In this document: in pieces, positions 6,989 to 14,236 of the stretch | Numbering within the stretch: position 1 is the stretch's first letter | Layout: the number at the start of each line of letters is the position of its first letter | NCBI GenBank assembly: GCA_005772895.1 | Contig: SXIH01000025.1 | Location: 1 to 35,900 of the forward strand | Source of the DNA: Bacteroidota bacterium | Lineage (GTDB): Bacteria; Bacteroidota; Bacteroidia; 2-12-FULL-35-15 | Direction: 5' to 3' | DNA length: 35,900 nucleotides | Made by a program: the position numbers and the translations under genes | Notes under the pieces: generated by a model | The model's database searches: none | Seen by the model: the letters and a program-made list of their open reading frames with translations, nothing else | What the model was told of the DNA's origin: nothing

Positions 6989-8425
6989 TTGAAAACAAAA
7001 TTAACCCACCCAATATTTAAAATCATTTCTGAATGTGCTGATGAAATGAATCTTTCTGCTTATGTAATTGGCGGATGGGTGCGTGATATGCATTTAAATC
7101 GTCCTTGTAAAGACATTGATGTAGTTGCCATTGGAACTGAAGACACTGAACGCAAAATCGGAATTGAATTGGCACAAGCAGTAGCAAAAAAATTAGGAAA
7201 TAAATTTCATGTCAACCTGTACAAAAATTTCGGAACGGCTCAAATCGTTTATGAAGACTATGATATTGAATTTGTAGGAGCAAGAAAAGAATCCTACCGC
7301 TCCGAAAGCCGAAACCCGATTGTAGAAAACGGAACACTTGAAGATGATCAAAATCGCAGAGATTTTACTATCAATGCTTTGGCGATTTCATTAAATTCAA
7401 AAACGTATGGTGAACTTTTAGATCCGTTTGATGGACTAAAAGACATGGAAGCGAAAATTATCCGTACTCCATTGAATCCTGATATTACGTATTCAGACGA
7501 CCCGCTGAGAATGATGCGTGCCATTCGTTTTGCGACTCAGTTGAATTACACAATTGAAGGAAATTCTTTAGAAAGTATTTCTAAAAATAAAGATCGGATT
7601 AAAATCATTTCGAAAGAACGCATCACTGATGAAATGAATAAAATCATTTTGTCTAAAACTCCGTCTATCGGATTTAAACTTTTGTTTGACACAGGATTGC
7701 TGCATTTCATTTTTCCTGAAATGGTAGCCTTGCAAGGCGTTGAAATCAGAAACGGAAAAGGTCACAAAGATAATTTCTATCACACCTTAGAAGTGTTGGA
7801 TAATATCTGCAAAACAACGGACGACTTGTGGTTGCGTTGGGCTGCGATTTTACACGACATTGCAAAACCACCAACCAAACGTTTTGAACCGGAACATGGC
7901 TGGACATTTCACGGACATGAAGACAAAGGTTCCAGAATGGTCCCAAAGATTTTCGAAAATCTAAAGTTGCCCTTGAATGAAAAAATGAAGTATGTACAAA
8001 AATTAGTACTACTCCATTTAAGACCAATCGTGTTAGCAAAAACCGATATTACTGATAGCGCTGTGAGAAGATTGCTATTCGAAGCTGGTGATGACATTGA
8101 TGATTTAATGAAATTGTGCGAAGCGGATATCACTTCCAAAAACGAATACAAAGTTCAGAAGTATATGAAGAACTTTGAACTTGTTCGTCAGAAATTAAAA
8201 GAAGTAGAAGAAAAAGACAATATCCGCAACTGGCAACCACCAATAAGCGGAGAAGATATCATGAAAACATTTAGTATTCCTGCAGGCAAAGAAGTTGGGA
8301 TCATTAAATTGGCAATACGGGAAGCGATTTTGGATGGAATCATTAAGAATGACATTAACGAAGCGACCGAGTTTATGATTGCTGAAGGAGCGAAACTGGG
8401 GCTCAAAGTGATCCCTAAATTATGA
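6989..8425 (+). CDS. cca: CCA tRNA nucleotidyltransferase / poly(A) polymerase family with HD domain
   Basis: The 478-residue protein should build or repair the 3' CCA end of tRNAs. The N-terminal nucleotidyltransferase head has VIGGWVRD (residues 26-33) and the metal-binding DID in KDIDVVAIG. The template motif [12 protein letters not shown] and the [15 protein letters not shown] neck follow. In the C-terminal half an HD phosphohydrolase domain carries HDIAKP (about 291) and further histidines in FHGHEDKG and LLHLRP. The start is TTG at 6989, chosen because family members have about 20 residues before the GGxVRD region; an internal ATG at 7046 would remove most of that. A pure poly(A) polymerase is less likely given the HD domain. 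Confidence 0.93.
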   Translation: MKTKLTHPIFKIISECADEMNLSAYVIGGWVRDMHLNRPCKDIDVVAIGTEDTERKIGIELAQAVAKKLGNKFHVNLYKNFGTAQIVYEDYDIEFVGARKESYRSESRNPIVENGTLEDDQNRRDFTINALAISLNSKTYGELLDPFDGLKDMEAKIIRTPLNPDITYSDDPLRMMRAIRFATQLNYTIEGNSLESISKNKDRIKIISKERITDEMNKIILSKTPSIGFKLLFDTGLLHFIFPEMVALQGVEIRNGKGHKDNFYHTLEVLDNICKTTDDLWLRWAAILHDIAKPPTKRFEPEHGWTFHGHEDKGSRMVPKIFENLKLPLNEKMKYVQKLVLLHLRPIVLAKTDITDSAVRRLLFEAGDDIDDLMKLCEADITSKNEYKVQKYMKNFELVRQKLKEVEEKDNIRNWQPPISGEDIMKTFSIPAGKEVGIIKLAIREAILDGIIKNDINEATEFMIAEGAKLGLKVIPKL

Positions 8426-8584
8426 ATTATGAATTATAAATTATAAATGTTTGATTCTCTACAATTAAGCCATTGATTCTTCTATTTTAGCTATTATTAA
8501 TCAATAATTTTGTACTTTTATGATAATTAAAACGATTATCAGTACCGACAATTCAGAATTTATAATTCATAATTTATAATTTTT
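8421..8584. repeat. AT-rich inverted repeat filling the gap after cca
   Basis: One side (8421-8447) and the other (8556-8580) are built from the words aattatg, aattataa and attataaat, and are close to inverted copies of each other. The ~105 bases between have no recognisable gene. The left tract contains the cca stop codon, and the right one ends at the T-tract before the gene at 8591. Confidence 0.5.
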
Positions 8585-8590
8585 TTCCGC

Positions 8591-9238
8591 ATGGCTGTTT
8601 ACCGCTTTCGAGTAACATTTGAAGATAACGAAGAAGTATATCGCGAGATAGAAATAAAATCCACACAGAATTTTGAGGATTTCCATAATTGTATTGTTCA
8701 ATCTATAGGATTCGACAATCAGAATGATGCGTCTTTTTATACTAGTGATGATCTTTGGAGAAAAGGTGATGAAATAGGATTGCGACCATTGAGTGAGGAT
8801 GAAGTTGAGAAATTAAAAAGAAGAGATTTACCGGTTAAAAAACAAATGAATAAATGCAAGTTGGCATCAATGATTGATGACCCGCATCAAAAATTTGTTT
8901 ATGTGTATGATCCAAAAACAGCATGGACATTCATGGTGGAATTGGTGAAAATATTATTGGACGACCCGAAAGGAACATTCCCGAAAGTAACGAAATCAGC
9001 AGGAGAATCACCTAAACAGCATATCAATACCGCTGTTGCACCGCCATTGGATGATGAAGATTTTGATGATGATGAACCACACCACGATGATGATGCTTAT
9101 GCAAATGCTCACAGTGAAGACGAAACTGCTTTATTAGAAAGCGAAGAAGGTGAAGAAGAGGAAACTGAGGAAGAATCACAGGATGAAGAAATGAATGATG
9201 ATGATGCGCATGAGGAAAATGCTGGAGATGAAGACTAA
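8591..9238 (+). CDS. Plasmid pRiA4b ORF-3-like domain protein with an acidic tail
   Basis: The N-terminal ~140 residues resemble the pRiA4b ORF-3/IS1096 TnpR-like fold (PF07929): it begins AVYRFRVTFEDNEEVYREIEI, has the FHNCIVQSIGFDNQNDASFY segment, then FVYVYDPKTAWTFMVELVKI. This domain's biochemical role is unknown to me. The C-terminal ~65 residues (150-215) are low-complexity and overwhelmingly Asp/Glu, with scattered His and Asn. The family name refers to the first members on plasmids, but no transposase, terminal repeats or plasmid genes lie nearby, and I recall the family as a chromosomal gene in many Bacteroidota. It is followed by miaA 73 bases downstream. The fold assignment is fairly safe, but no function is proposed. 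Confidence 0.8.
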   Translation: MAVYRFRVTFEDNEEVYREIEIKSTQNFEDFHNCIVQSIGFDNQNDASFYTSDDLWRKGDEIGLRPLSEDEVEKLKRRDLPVKKQMNKCKLASMIDDPHQKFVYVYDPKTAWTFMVELVKILLDDPKGTFPKVTKSAGESPKQHINTAVAPPLDDEDFDDDEPHHDDDAYANAHSEDETALLESEEGEEEETEEESQDEEMNDDDAHEENAGDED

Positions 9239-9242
9239 ATCA

Positions 9243-9277
9243 GTAGACAGTAGACAAAAAAATAAAAAAGTAGACAA
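9243..9277. repeat. Reiterated-word repeat (GTAGACA)
   Basis: gtagacagtagac, an A-rich run and gtagacaatt make a shorter version of the tract at 6880-6928, again immediately after a stop codon. Confidence 0.45.
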
Positions 9278-9311
9278 TTAAAAACAAAAAGATTGCTACT
9301 TAAAATAATAA

Positions 9312-10217
9312 ATGCTTAATAAATCTCTTATTGTACTTGTTGGTCCGACTGCCATTGGCAAGACTGCTGCAAGTATACACATTGCCGAAGCTTTCAATTG
9401 TCCTATAGTTTCTGCAGATTCCCGTCAGTTTTTTAAAGAGATGAGAATTGGTACAGCGAAACCTTGCGCTGAAGAAATGCAAGGTGTTCCTCATTATTTT
9501 ATCGATTCGCATTCCATCGCTGACGAATTCAACGTTGGGAAATATGAAACGGAAGCGATTGCGCTTTTAGATAAACTTTTTCAAACAAACGATAATGTAC
9601 TTTTAGTTGGTGGCTCAGGATTATACATTGACGCTATATGCAAAGGTTTTGATGAATTACCAGAAGCAGATGCAGAAGTACGGACAAAAATAAATTCTTT
9701 GTTGGAAGAAAAAGGAATTGAAGCCTTGCAGGAACTTTTAAAAGAATTAGATCCAGAATATTATGCAAAAGTAGATTTACAAAATCCTCAGCGAATGAGT
9801 AGAGCTTTGGAAGTTTGTCTGACAACCGGTGAGCCTTACTCTGCTTTACGAAAAGGCAACATCAAAAAACGTGATTTCAACATCATCAAGATTGGATTGA
9901 ATACAGAACGTGAAATTTTGTACGAACGCATCAACAAACGAGTAGACATTATGATGCAACAAGGATTGCTGGAAGAAGTAAAAAAACTATTTCCACAAAG
10001 GAATCTGAATGCATTACAAACTGTTGGCTATAATGAACTTTTTGATTTCCTTGAAAACAAAACCGATTTAAACACAGCGGTTGAATCAATAAAACAAAAC
10101 ACACGCAAATTTGCAAAGCGCCAATTAACCTGGTTCCGCAGAGACGAAGAAATAAAATGGTTTGAACCAAACCAAATAAAAGAAATTGTAAATTATTTAA
10201 CCTCTAATTTGCATTAG
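9312..10217 (+). CDS. miaA: tRNA dimethylallyltransferase
   Basis: MiaA adds a dimethylallyl group to A37 of tRNAs that read UNN codons. The 301-residue length matches. The P-loop is VGPTAIGKTAAS (residues 11-22). VSADSRQFFKEMRIGTAKP contains the conserved Asp that recognises A37 and the KP motif, and VPHYFIDS follows. VGGSGLYIDAI is the family's active-site strand, and the C-terminal region has TVGYNELFDF and KRQLTWFRRD. An ATG start at 9312 fits the P-loop position. It follows the pRiA4b-like gene and precedes the MFS gene. Confidence 0.97.
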   Translation: MLNKSLIVLVGPTAIGKTAASIHIAEAFNCPIVSADSRQFFKEMRIGTAKPCAEEMQGVPHYFIDSHSIADEFNVGKYETEAIALLDKLFQTNDNVLLVGGSGLYIDAICKGFDELPEADAEVRTKINSLLEEKGIEALQELLKELDPEYYAKVDLQNPQRMSRALEVCLTTGEPYSALRKGNIKKRDFNIIKIGLNTEREILYERINKRVDIMMQQGLLEEVKKLFPQRNLNALQTVGYNELFDFLENKTDLNTAVESIKQNTRKFAKRQLTWFRRDEEIKWFEPNQIKEIVNYLTSNLH

Positions 10218-10222
10218 AACAA

Positions 10223-10255
10223 ATTCCCCCTTAAAAAGGGGGCTAGGGGGATTAC
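10223..10255. repeat. CCCCCTT...AAGGGGG hairpin repeat
   Basis: CCCCCTT (10226-10232) and AAGGGGG (10236-10242) form a 7-bp stem with a 3-base loop, and ctaggggga follows. The 33-base unit lies between the miaA stop and the MFS start. I recognise its wording as a common intergenic repeat in environmental Bacteroidota, from memory only. It lacks a T-tract and is not a standard terminator. Confidence 0.5.
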
Positions 10256-10258
10256 ACT

Positions 10259-11500
10259 ATGCTCTCAACACTCAAACAATACACATCCATCAACAAAACT
10301 TTACTCAACCTCGTTACCGTTGAGTTCTTTGTTCAATTGGTAAACGTATTGTTCATCGCTATCCTTCCACTCTACATGAAATCAGAAGGCTACAGCGATG
10401 CCGAGTATGCTCACTTTACTTCTTACCGTTATTTCGGAATGTTGGCTTTGGCTTTGTTCTTGGGAATGTATATCAAAGGACGAAAAATTTTACCGCTCAT
10501 TTATGTTTCTGCTTTTTGTGTTCCCTTTTTTGCTTTGTTAATTATCGTTGGCGTTCACATTCATTCCACTCCGCTTCTACTTATTTCACATTTGTTATGG
10601 GGAACAGCCTACACTTTTATTCAAATTCCTATTCTTCCATACATCATGCGGAATGCTCCGGCAGACCAGCAAACAAGAGCAATTACTTTCAACTTCGCAA
10701 CATGGAGCTTGGCAACAATTATTGGAAGTTTATTGGTTGCAGTTTTTAACGGAATAAATCCAGAAATTTTTACGGAGCGGAATTTATTATTCGTTATCTC
10801 CTTTCTATCTTTTGCAGGAGTTTATTTTGCAATGAAGATGGACAAGAACGAACACGTTCCCAAGATAAAAGAAAAACGCACCAACTTAAAAAAATACGAT
10901 TGGGTGATTATTATGAAAGCTCTTGTTCCCACTGCAATTATTGCAACCGGAGCGGGATTCACCATTCCGTTTATGAGTTTATTTTTCTCCAACGTACACA
11001 ACATGAGTACCGCCACATTTTCTACATTGAATATGCTCACTGCCATTACCGTGACCATTGTTGCGATTTACATTCCACGCATAAAAGATAAGTACGGTTA
11101 TCACAAAGCAATTCCAACTACACAATCTTTTGCCATTGTTGCATTGATTATTATGGCAACTACACAATATTACAGTCATTATAGTTTTGCAATAACCATT
11201 GCAGCCATCTTTTATTTATGCCGTCAACCCTTAATGAGCGCTGCTGTTCCAATGACTTCAGAAATAACAATGAAATACGTTGGAGAAAACAACCGTGAAA
11301 TGGTAAGTGCATTAACGTCTGCTATTTGGTCTGGTACCGCTTATTTCGCAGCAGTAGGATTTGGAATTTTACGTCACTTGGATGTGGAATACGTAAACAT
11401 CTTCTGGATTACTTCCGGAATGTATAGCATTGGTGTTATGCTATACGTAATGCTAATTAGAGATTATAATGTAAGGGAAAAGGCGGGTTTGATTGGATAA
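10259..11500 (+). CDS. Major facilitator superfamily transporter
   Basis: The 413-residue protein is strongly hydrophobic with about 12 predicted membrane helices in two halves. They are separated by a charged cytoplasmic loop at about residues 198-215 (KMDKNEHVPKIKEKRTNLKK). The short basic loop after helix 2 (GMYIKGRKILP) stands where the MFS signature GxxxDRxGR(R/K) is expected, in degenerate form. IPRIKDKYGYHKAIP occupies the equivalent place in the second half. The substrate cannot be read; drugs, nucleosides and sugars are all possible. It begins 41 bases after miaA. Confidence 0.85.
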   Translation: MLSTLKQYTSINKTLLNLVTVEFFVQLVNVLFIAILPLYMKSEGYSDAEYAHFTSYRYFGMLALALFLGMYIKGRKILPLIYVSAFCVPFFALLIIVGVHIHSTPLLLISHLLWGTAYTFIQIPILPYIMRNAPADQQTRAITFNFATWSLATIIGSLLVAVFNGINPEIFTERNLLFVISFLSFAGVYFAMKMDKNEHVPKIKEKRTNLKKYDWVIIMKALVPTAIIATGAGFTIPFMSLFFSNVHNMSTATFSTLNMLTAITVTIVAIYIPRIKDKYGYHKAIPTTQSFAIVALIIMATTQYYSHYSFAITIAAIFYLCRQPLMSAAVPMTSEITMKYVGENNREMVSALTSAIWSGTAYFAAVGFGILRHLDVEYVNIFWITSGMYSIGVMLYVMLIRDYNVREKAGLIG

Positions 11501-11535
11501 AGATTTTCATTATTTTATCTTAATTTGAAATTTTA

Positions 11536-11543
11536 TATATTTG
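11536..11543 (+). promoter_or_regulatory. Putative -7 element of the toxin-antitoxin operon
   Basis: TATATTTG, followed by C, is a full TAnnTTTG match. A start near 11550 leaves a ~42-base leader to the antitoxin ATG at 11592. It also argues against the in-frame TTG at 11541 as the start. No well-spaced -33 TTTG was found. Confidence 0.45.
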
Positions 11544-11591
11544 CTATTATCAATTAGTAACTTTACGGAAGTATTTTCGTTAAAACTAACA

Positions 11592-11756
11592 ATGAAAACC
11601 ACAAAAGAAAATAAAACTAACTTGACTACTCCAGGACATCCGATGACAGAGTCGGAATTTTTGAGTTTTATTAAGGAAGGCGAAAAAGGACCTTTCATTT
11701 CAGCTGCTGAGCTAAAAAAGAAATTTGATTTATGGAGAAAAGGATTAGAAAAGTAG
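11592..11756 (+). CDS. Small antitoxin-like protein
   Basis: The 54-residue protein (MKTTKENKTNLTTPGHPMTE...) lies directly before, and overlaps, a ParE-type toxin gene, the usual position of the antitoxin. It is charged, with a C-terminal helix (SAAELKKKFDLWRKGLEK) that could bind the toxin. The segment GHPMTESEFLSFIKEGEKGPFIS is of a kind I associate with small Bacteroidota antitoxins. No ribbon-helix-helix or HTH domain is obvious at this length, so DNA binding is uncertain. The ATG at 11592 is preferred over a TTG 51 bases upstream, because the latter falls within the promoter word. Confidence 0.6.
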   Translation: MKTTKENKTNLTTPGHPMTESEFLSFIKEGEKGPFISAAELKKKFDLWRKGLEK

Positions 11757-12079
11757 TCTACTCAACCACCTATTACAAAGATTTACAGAACATTTATTTA
11801 TACGGAAAAGAAACATTTGGAAAAGTGTTTGCTGATTTGTTCATTGAAGAACTAAATCATACTACAGATGGTTTGTCATTTCAATTTAATCTTCACCCAG
11901 AATGTCGTTCTTTGAGAACAAAAAGCAAAATGTATCGCAATATCATTCTTGGCAAATATCTCATTGTTTATCGCATCACTCCTGACAATATTGAAGTTCT
12001 AAGAGCATTTCACTCAAGCAGAAGTGTGAGTAAAATCAAAACTGCAAGAAGTATATTGAAATCAAAGAAGAAAAAGTAA
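11732..12079 (+). CDS. RelE/ParE-family toxin
   Basis: The 115-residue protein has the RelE/ParE fold pattern. An N-terminal strand (RKVVYSTTYYKDLQNIYLYG) and helices are followed by the family's C-terminal strands CRSLRTKSKMYRNIILGKYLIVYRI and NIEVLRAFHSSRSV. The HSSRS ending is characteristic of ParE-like members, whose known relatives inhibit gyrase; RelE relatives cut mRNA on ribosomes. Sequence alone does not decide, but the YRNIILGKYLIVYRI core favours ParE. Its ATG at 11732 lies 25 bases inside the antitoxin gene in another frame, consistent with translational coupling. The lysine-rich tail (KSKKKK) is unremarkable. Confidence 0.82.
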   Translation: MEKRIRKVVYSTTYYKDLQNIYLYGKETFGKVFADLFIEELNHTTDGLSFQFNLHPECRSLRTKSKMYRNIILGKYLIVYRITPDNIEVLRAFHSSRSVSKIKTARSILKSKKKK

Positions 12080-12083
12080 ATAA

Positions 12084-13439
12084 CTACCGCTCCAAACTCA
12101 CATTCTCATCACCATTCTGGTATGGCAGATACGTTACGATAAATTGAAACATTTCATCGGAAGTGCGCATACTTCCCTCCCGCTCCGCAACCAGCCTTGG
12201 TGGTGAAAAAGGATTGTTCGGGTTTGAACGGGTATTATCGAAAACTCCTACTGTATGAATGGTTGCTCCTTTCGGAATCTTTACCATTTTTTTAAAGGTG
12301 TAAAAATATTGCCATCTGAAATCCCATTTATTTATTTTGATTAATGGAATCGTGTCGCCTTGCAAGGTTACTGCATACGCCCAAAAACTTTTTCCCAACA
12401 AATGCATGTGCGGATTTATCGTCAACAAAGAAATATCAAACGGAACTTGATAAGATGATGTAAATGTTTTTATTTCATTCGGTGGAATTACTAATTCAGG
12501 AACAGTTGGAGAAATACCGTAGGTTCCCATTTGAAATTCCTGTGTCGGGCGCTTGGGTGGTGATTTTGCATAAAACACATTAAATGTGGTTTGGTCGGTT
12601 GTATCAACACGTGAAGGACCGTAATGAATATCTTTTAAGAACAGGGCACCTTTTCTGGCTAACTTGTATCCTCCAATTCCATCCGGATAAATCGGTGGTG
12701 TTACTCCTGGTAAATAATTGGTAACAGATTGTGTCATCATCGGAAACGTTGTTCCATCATCGTTTGCCAGACCTAATTCTTTATACGCAGTTAATTTATC
12801 CGGAAAGGAATCTACATTTACAAAAACATTTCCTGCAAACACGTCTTTCTTTTTATCAAATTCATAACTCAACAACTGTGCATTTAAGTGATGCAATAAT
12901 TTTCTGTTGTCGGGAATAACTTCAATGGTGGTAATGAATTTATCTTGTGGAATTTCATACGGCACACGCATCAATAAAAATTTATCCTGTGCATCGCCTT
13001 TTATTTTGTAGACATCTCTGAACTTAATTACTAAATCAGGTGTTCCCAACTGTGAACCTTTCGGGAATACTGGAAGTGCAGGCATTTTTGTAGAATCACC
13101 CATTATACAACCTTCATCCACCCAACGCACCATCAAATCAATTTCTTCCTGTGTCAAAACTTTTTCATCAATAAAATGTGTGTAGTTTGCATCTGCAGGC
13201 CAAGGCGGCATAAAACGTGTCTTCGTAACAAACTTCATCAAAGCACTTCGTGATTTTGCATCTTGGTAAGTAATCAAACTAAAAGGTCCGGCTTCTCCCG
13301 GTCGGTGACAACTTGTACAATTCTTGTAAATGATGGGTGCAACGTGTTCTGAGAAGGTAACTTGTTCAATGTGTTTGTCATCTCCGCAGGATGTGAGGAG
13401 GATGGTGATGAGAATGTATATGTAGTTTTTAATATTCAT
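12084..13439 (-). CDS. Cytochrome c / copper type II monooxygenase-like lipoprotein
   Basis: The 451-residue protein is a predicted lipoprotein (signal peptide, Cys18 in LLTSC). An N-terminal cytochrome c-like domain has one haem site CTSCH (41-45) and a candidate axial Met in RFMPPW (Met77). The remainder resembles the peptidylglycine/dopamine monooxygenase fold. All expected copper ligands can be placed: His183-His184 (KLLHHLN) and His272 (KDIHYG) for one copper, and His344 and His346 (NPHMHLLGK) plus Met430 (TSDEM) for the other. Such proteins are periplasmic or surface-exposed. A haem domain fused to a copper hydroxylase suggests electrons arrive through the haem, but the substrate is unknown. 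It stands alone, converging on the toxin gene with a 4-base gap. Confidence 0.82.
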   Translation of the reverse strand: MNIKNYIYILITILLTSCGDDKHIEQVTFSEHVAPIIYKNCTSCHRPGEAGPFSLITYQDAKSRSALMKFVTKTRFMPPWPADANYTHFIDEKVLTQEEIDLMVRWVDEGCIMGDSTKMPALPVFPKGSQLGTPDLVIKFRDVYKIKGDAQDKFLLMRVPYEIPQDKFITTIEVIPDNRKLLHHLNAQLLSYEFDKKKDVFAGNVFVNVDSFPDKLTAYKELGLANDDGTTFPMMTQSVTNYLPGVTPPIYPDGIGGYKLARKGALFLKDIHYGPSRVDTTDQTTFNVFYAKSPPKRPTQEFQMGTYGISPTVPELVIPPNEIKTFTSSYQVPFDISLLTINPHMHLLGKSFWAYAVTLQGDTIPLIKINKWDFRWQYFYTFKKMVKIPKGATIHTVGVFDNTRSNPNNPFSPPRLVAEREGSMRTSDEMFQFIVTYLPYQNGDENVSLER

Positions 13440-13466
13440 TTGAGCACTAATTAATCTCGCCCCACA

Positions 13467-13556
13467 ATGTCCTCTCGACCGAAGCGGAGAGAACTAACCA
13501 ATTTTCAATTTGACTATAAACAATGTTAGTTTCCTCCACTTCGGTCGGAAGGACAT
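13467..13556. repeat. REP-like inverted repeat pair (32-base arms)
   Basis: The arm at 13467-13498 starts ATGTCCTCTCGACCGAAGCG. The arm at 13525-13556 is its reverse complement at 27 of 32 positions, with a 26-base spacer. The core TCGACCGAAG/CTTCGGTCGG is related to the TCGAGCGGAGTCGA repeats elsewhere in the window. It fills the gap between the divergent genes at 13439 and 13655; the other bases of that 215-base gap show nothing recognisable. Confidence 0.7.
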
Positions 13557-13654
13557 GCTAAAAAGCATTTCAGTTAGCCATGTATCTTTTCCAAACCGTT
13601 CCGTTATAATCCTCGAAACATTCAAACAAAATTAAGAGAATGTTTTGATGCTAC

Positions 13655-13966
13655 ATGAGATTTTATACAAAAAGAACTTTCTTTTTATTGATTTCTGTCA
13701 TAGGACTTTCTATGCTGACTTCCTGCAAATCAAAAACGCCTTGGAATCCCTATTTATCAGCCAAAGAAAAGCCAAGTGATAAACAACGGAAAGAAGAACA
13801 AAAACAAATCGTGAGCGGAACAAAAGCTTGGAAGGAATTAAAGAAAAGTAACAAAAAAGAAATAGATGCGAACAATGCAGCATTTTATGCAAAAAAGCAA
13901 CAGTACAAACGCACAACAAAAATTAAAAGACGGAAAAGGAGTAAGAAAGTTAAATGGCATTTTTAG
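13655..13966 (+). CDS. Small basic lipoprotein, first of a tandem pair
   Basis: The 103-residue protein has a lipoprotein signal peptide (KRTFFLLISVIGLSMLTSC, lipobox LTSC, Cys24) and a mature part dominated by Lys, Arg and Gln. The segment KEKPSDKQRKEEQKQIVSG parallels RVRPSEKQMRDDKRAIARG in the next gene. Both share the order Cys-Lys-x-Lys, then a Tyr, then PS[DE]KQ, [DE]-[DE/K]-[KR], G-x-K. Function unknown. The very basic mature region could bind nucleic acid, acidic polysaccharide or the LPS inner core; that is inference. The start is the ATG at 13655. The next gene follows after 24 bases on the same strand. Confidence 0.65.
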   Translation: MRFYTKRTFFLLISVIGLSMLTSCKSKTPWNPYLSAKEKPSDKQRKEEQKQIVSGTKAWKELKKSNKKEIDANNAAFYAKKQQYKRTTKIKRRKRSKKVKWHF

Positions 13967-13977
13967 GACGAAATCCT

Positions 13978-13985
13978 TACCTTTG
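13978..13985 (+). promoter_or_regulatory. Putative -7 element of the second small lipoprotein gene
   Basis: TACCTTTG is a full match to TAnnTTTG and ends 5 bases before the ATG at 13991. It suggests the second gene can be transcribed separately from the first, with almost no leader. Confidence 0.4.
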
Positions 13986-13990
13986 TTTTA

Positions 13991-14236
13991 ATGCTAAAAA
14001 CATTAAAAATAATCTCTCTATTATTTCTTTGCTTAGTATTAAGCACAACTTTCTCTTGCAAAACAAAATCCGGTCACAACAAATACAGAGAAGCCAGAGT
14101 CCGTCCGAGTGAAAAACAAATGCGTGATGATAAAAGAGCAATCGCCAGAGGAAATAAGAATTATAAAAAACAATTGTTGACTAACAGAAAACGTTTGTTT
14201 GGAAGTAAAAGAGATCCGGGCCGGCCGAGAAATTAA
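13991..14236 (+). CDS. Small basic lipoprotein, second of a tandem pair
   Basis: The 81-residue protein has a hydrophobic signal peptide (LKIISLLFLCLVLSTTFSC, Cys23; the -3 to -1 residues TFS are a poor but acceptable lipobox). A very basic mature part ends KRLFGSKRDPGRPRN. It shares the PS[DE]KQ...G-x-K pattern with the upstream gene, so the two look like an old duplication. Function unknown. Its stop overlaps the stop of the convergent acyl-CoA reductase gene by 4 bases. Confidence 0.65.
   Translation: MLKTLKIISLLFLCLVLSTTFSCKTKSGHNKYREARVRPSEKQMRDDKRAIARGNKNYKKQLLTNRKRLFGSKRDPGRPRN

Noticed and set aside
6760..7026. Minus-strand frames upstream of the CCA-enzyme gene
   Set aside because: They are the complement of the CAATAGACA tract and the hairpins, giving a Tyr/Cys/Leu-repetitive peptide.
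8591..9238. Mobile element suggested by the pRiA4b/IS1096-related family name
   Set aside because: No transposase, terminal inverted repeats or target duplication; flanked by housekeeping genes.
10223..10255. Terminator after miaA
   Set aside because: The stem is followed by ctaggggga rather than a T-tract.
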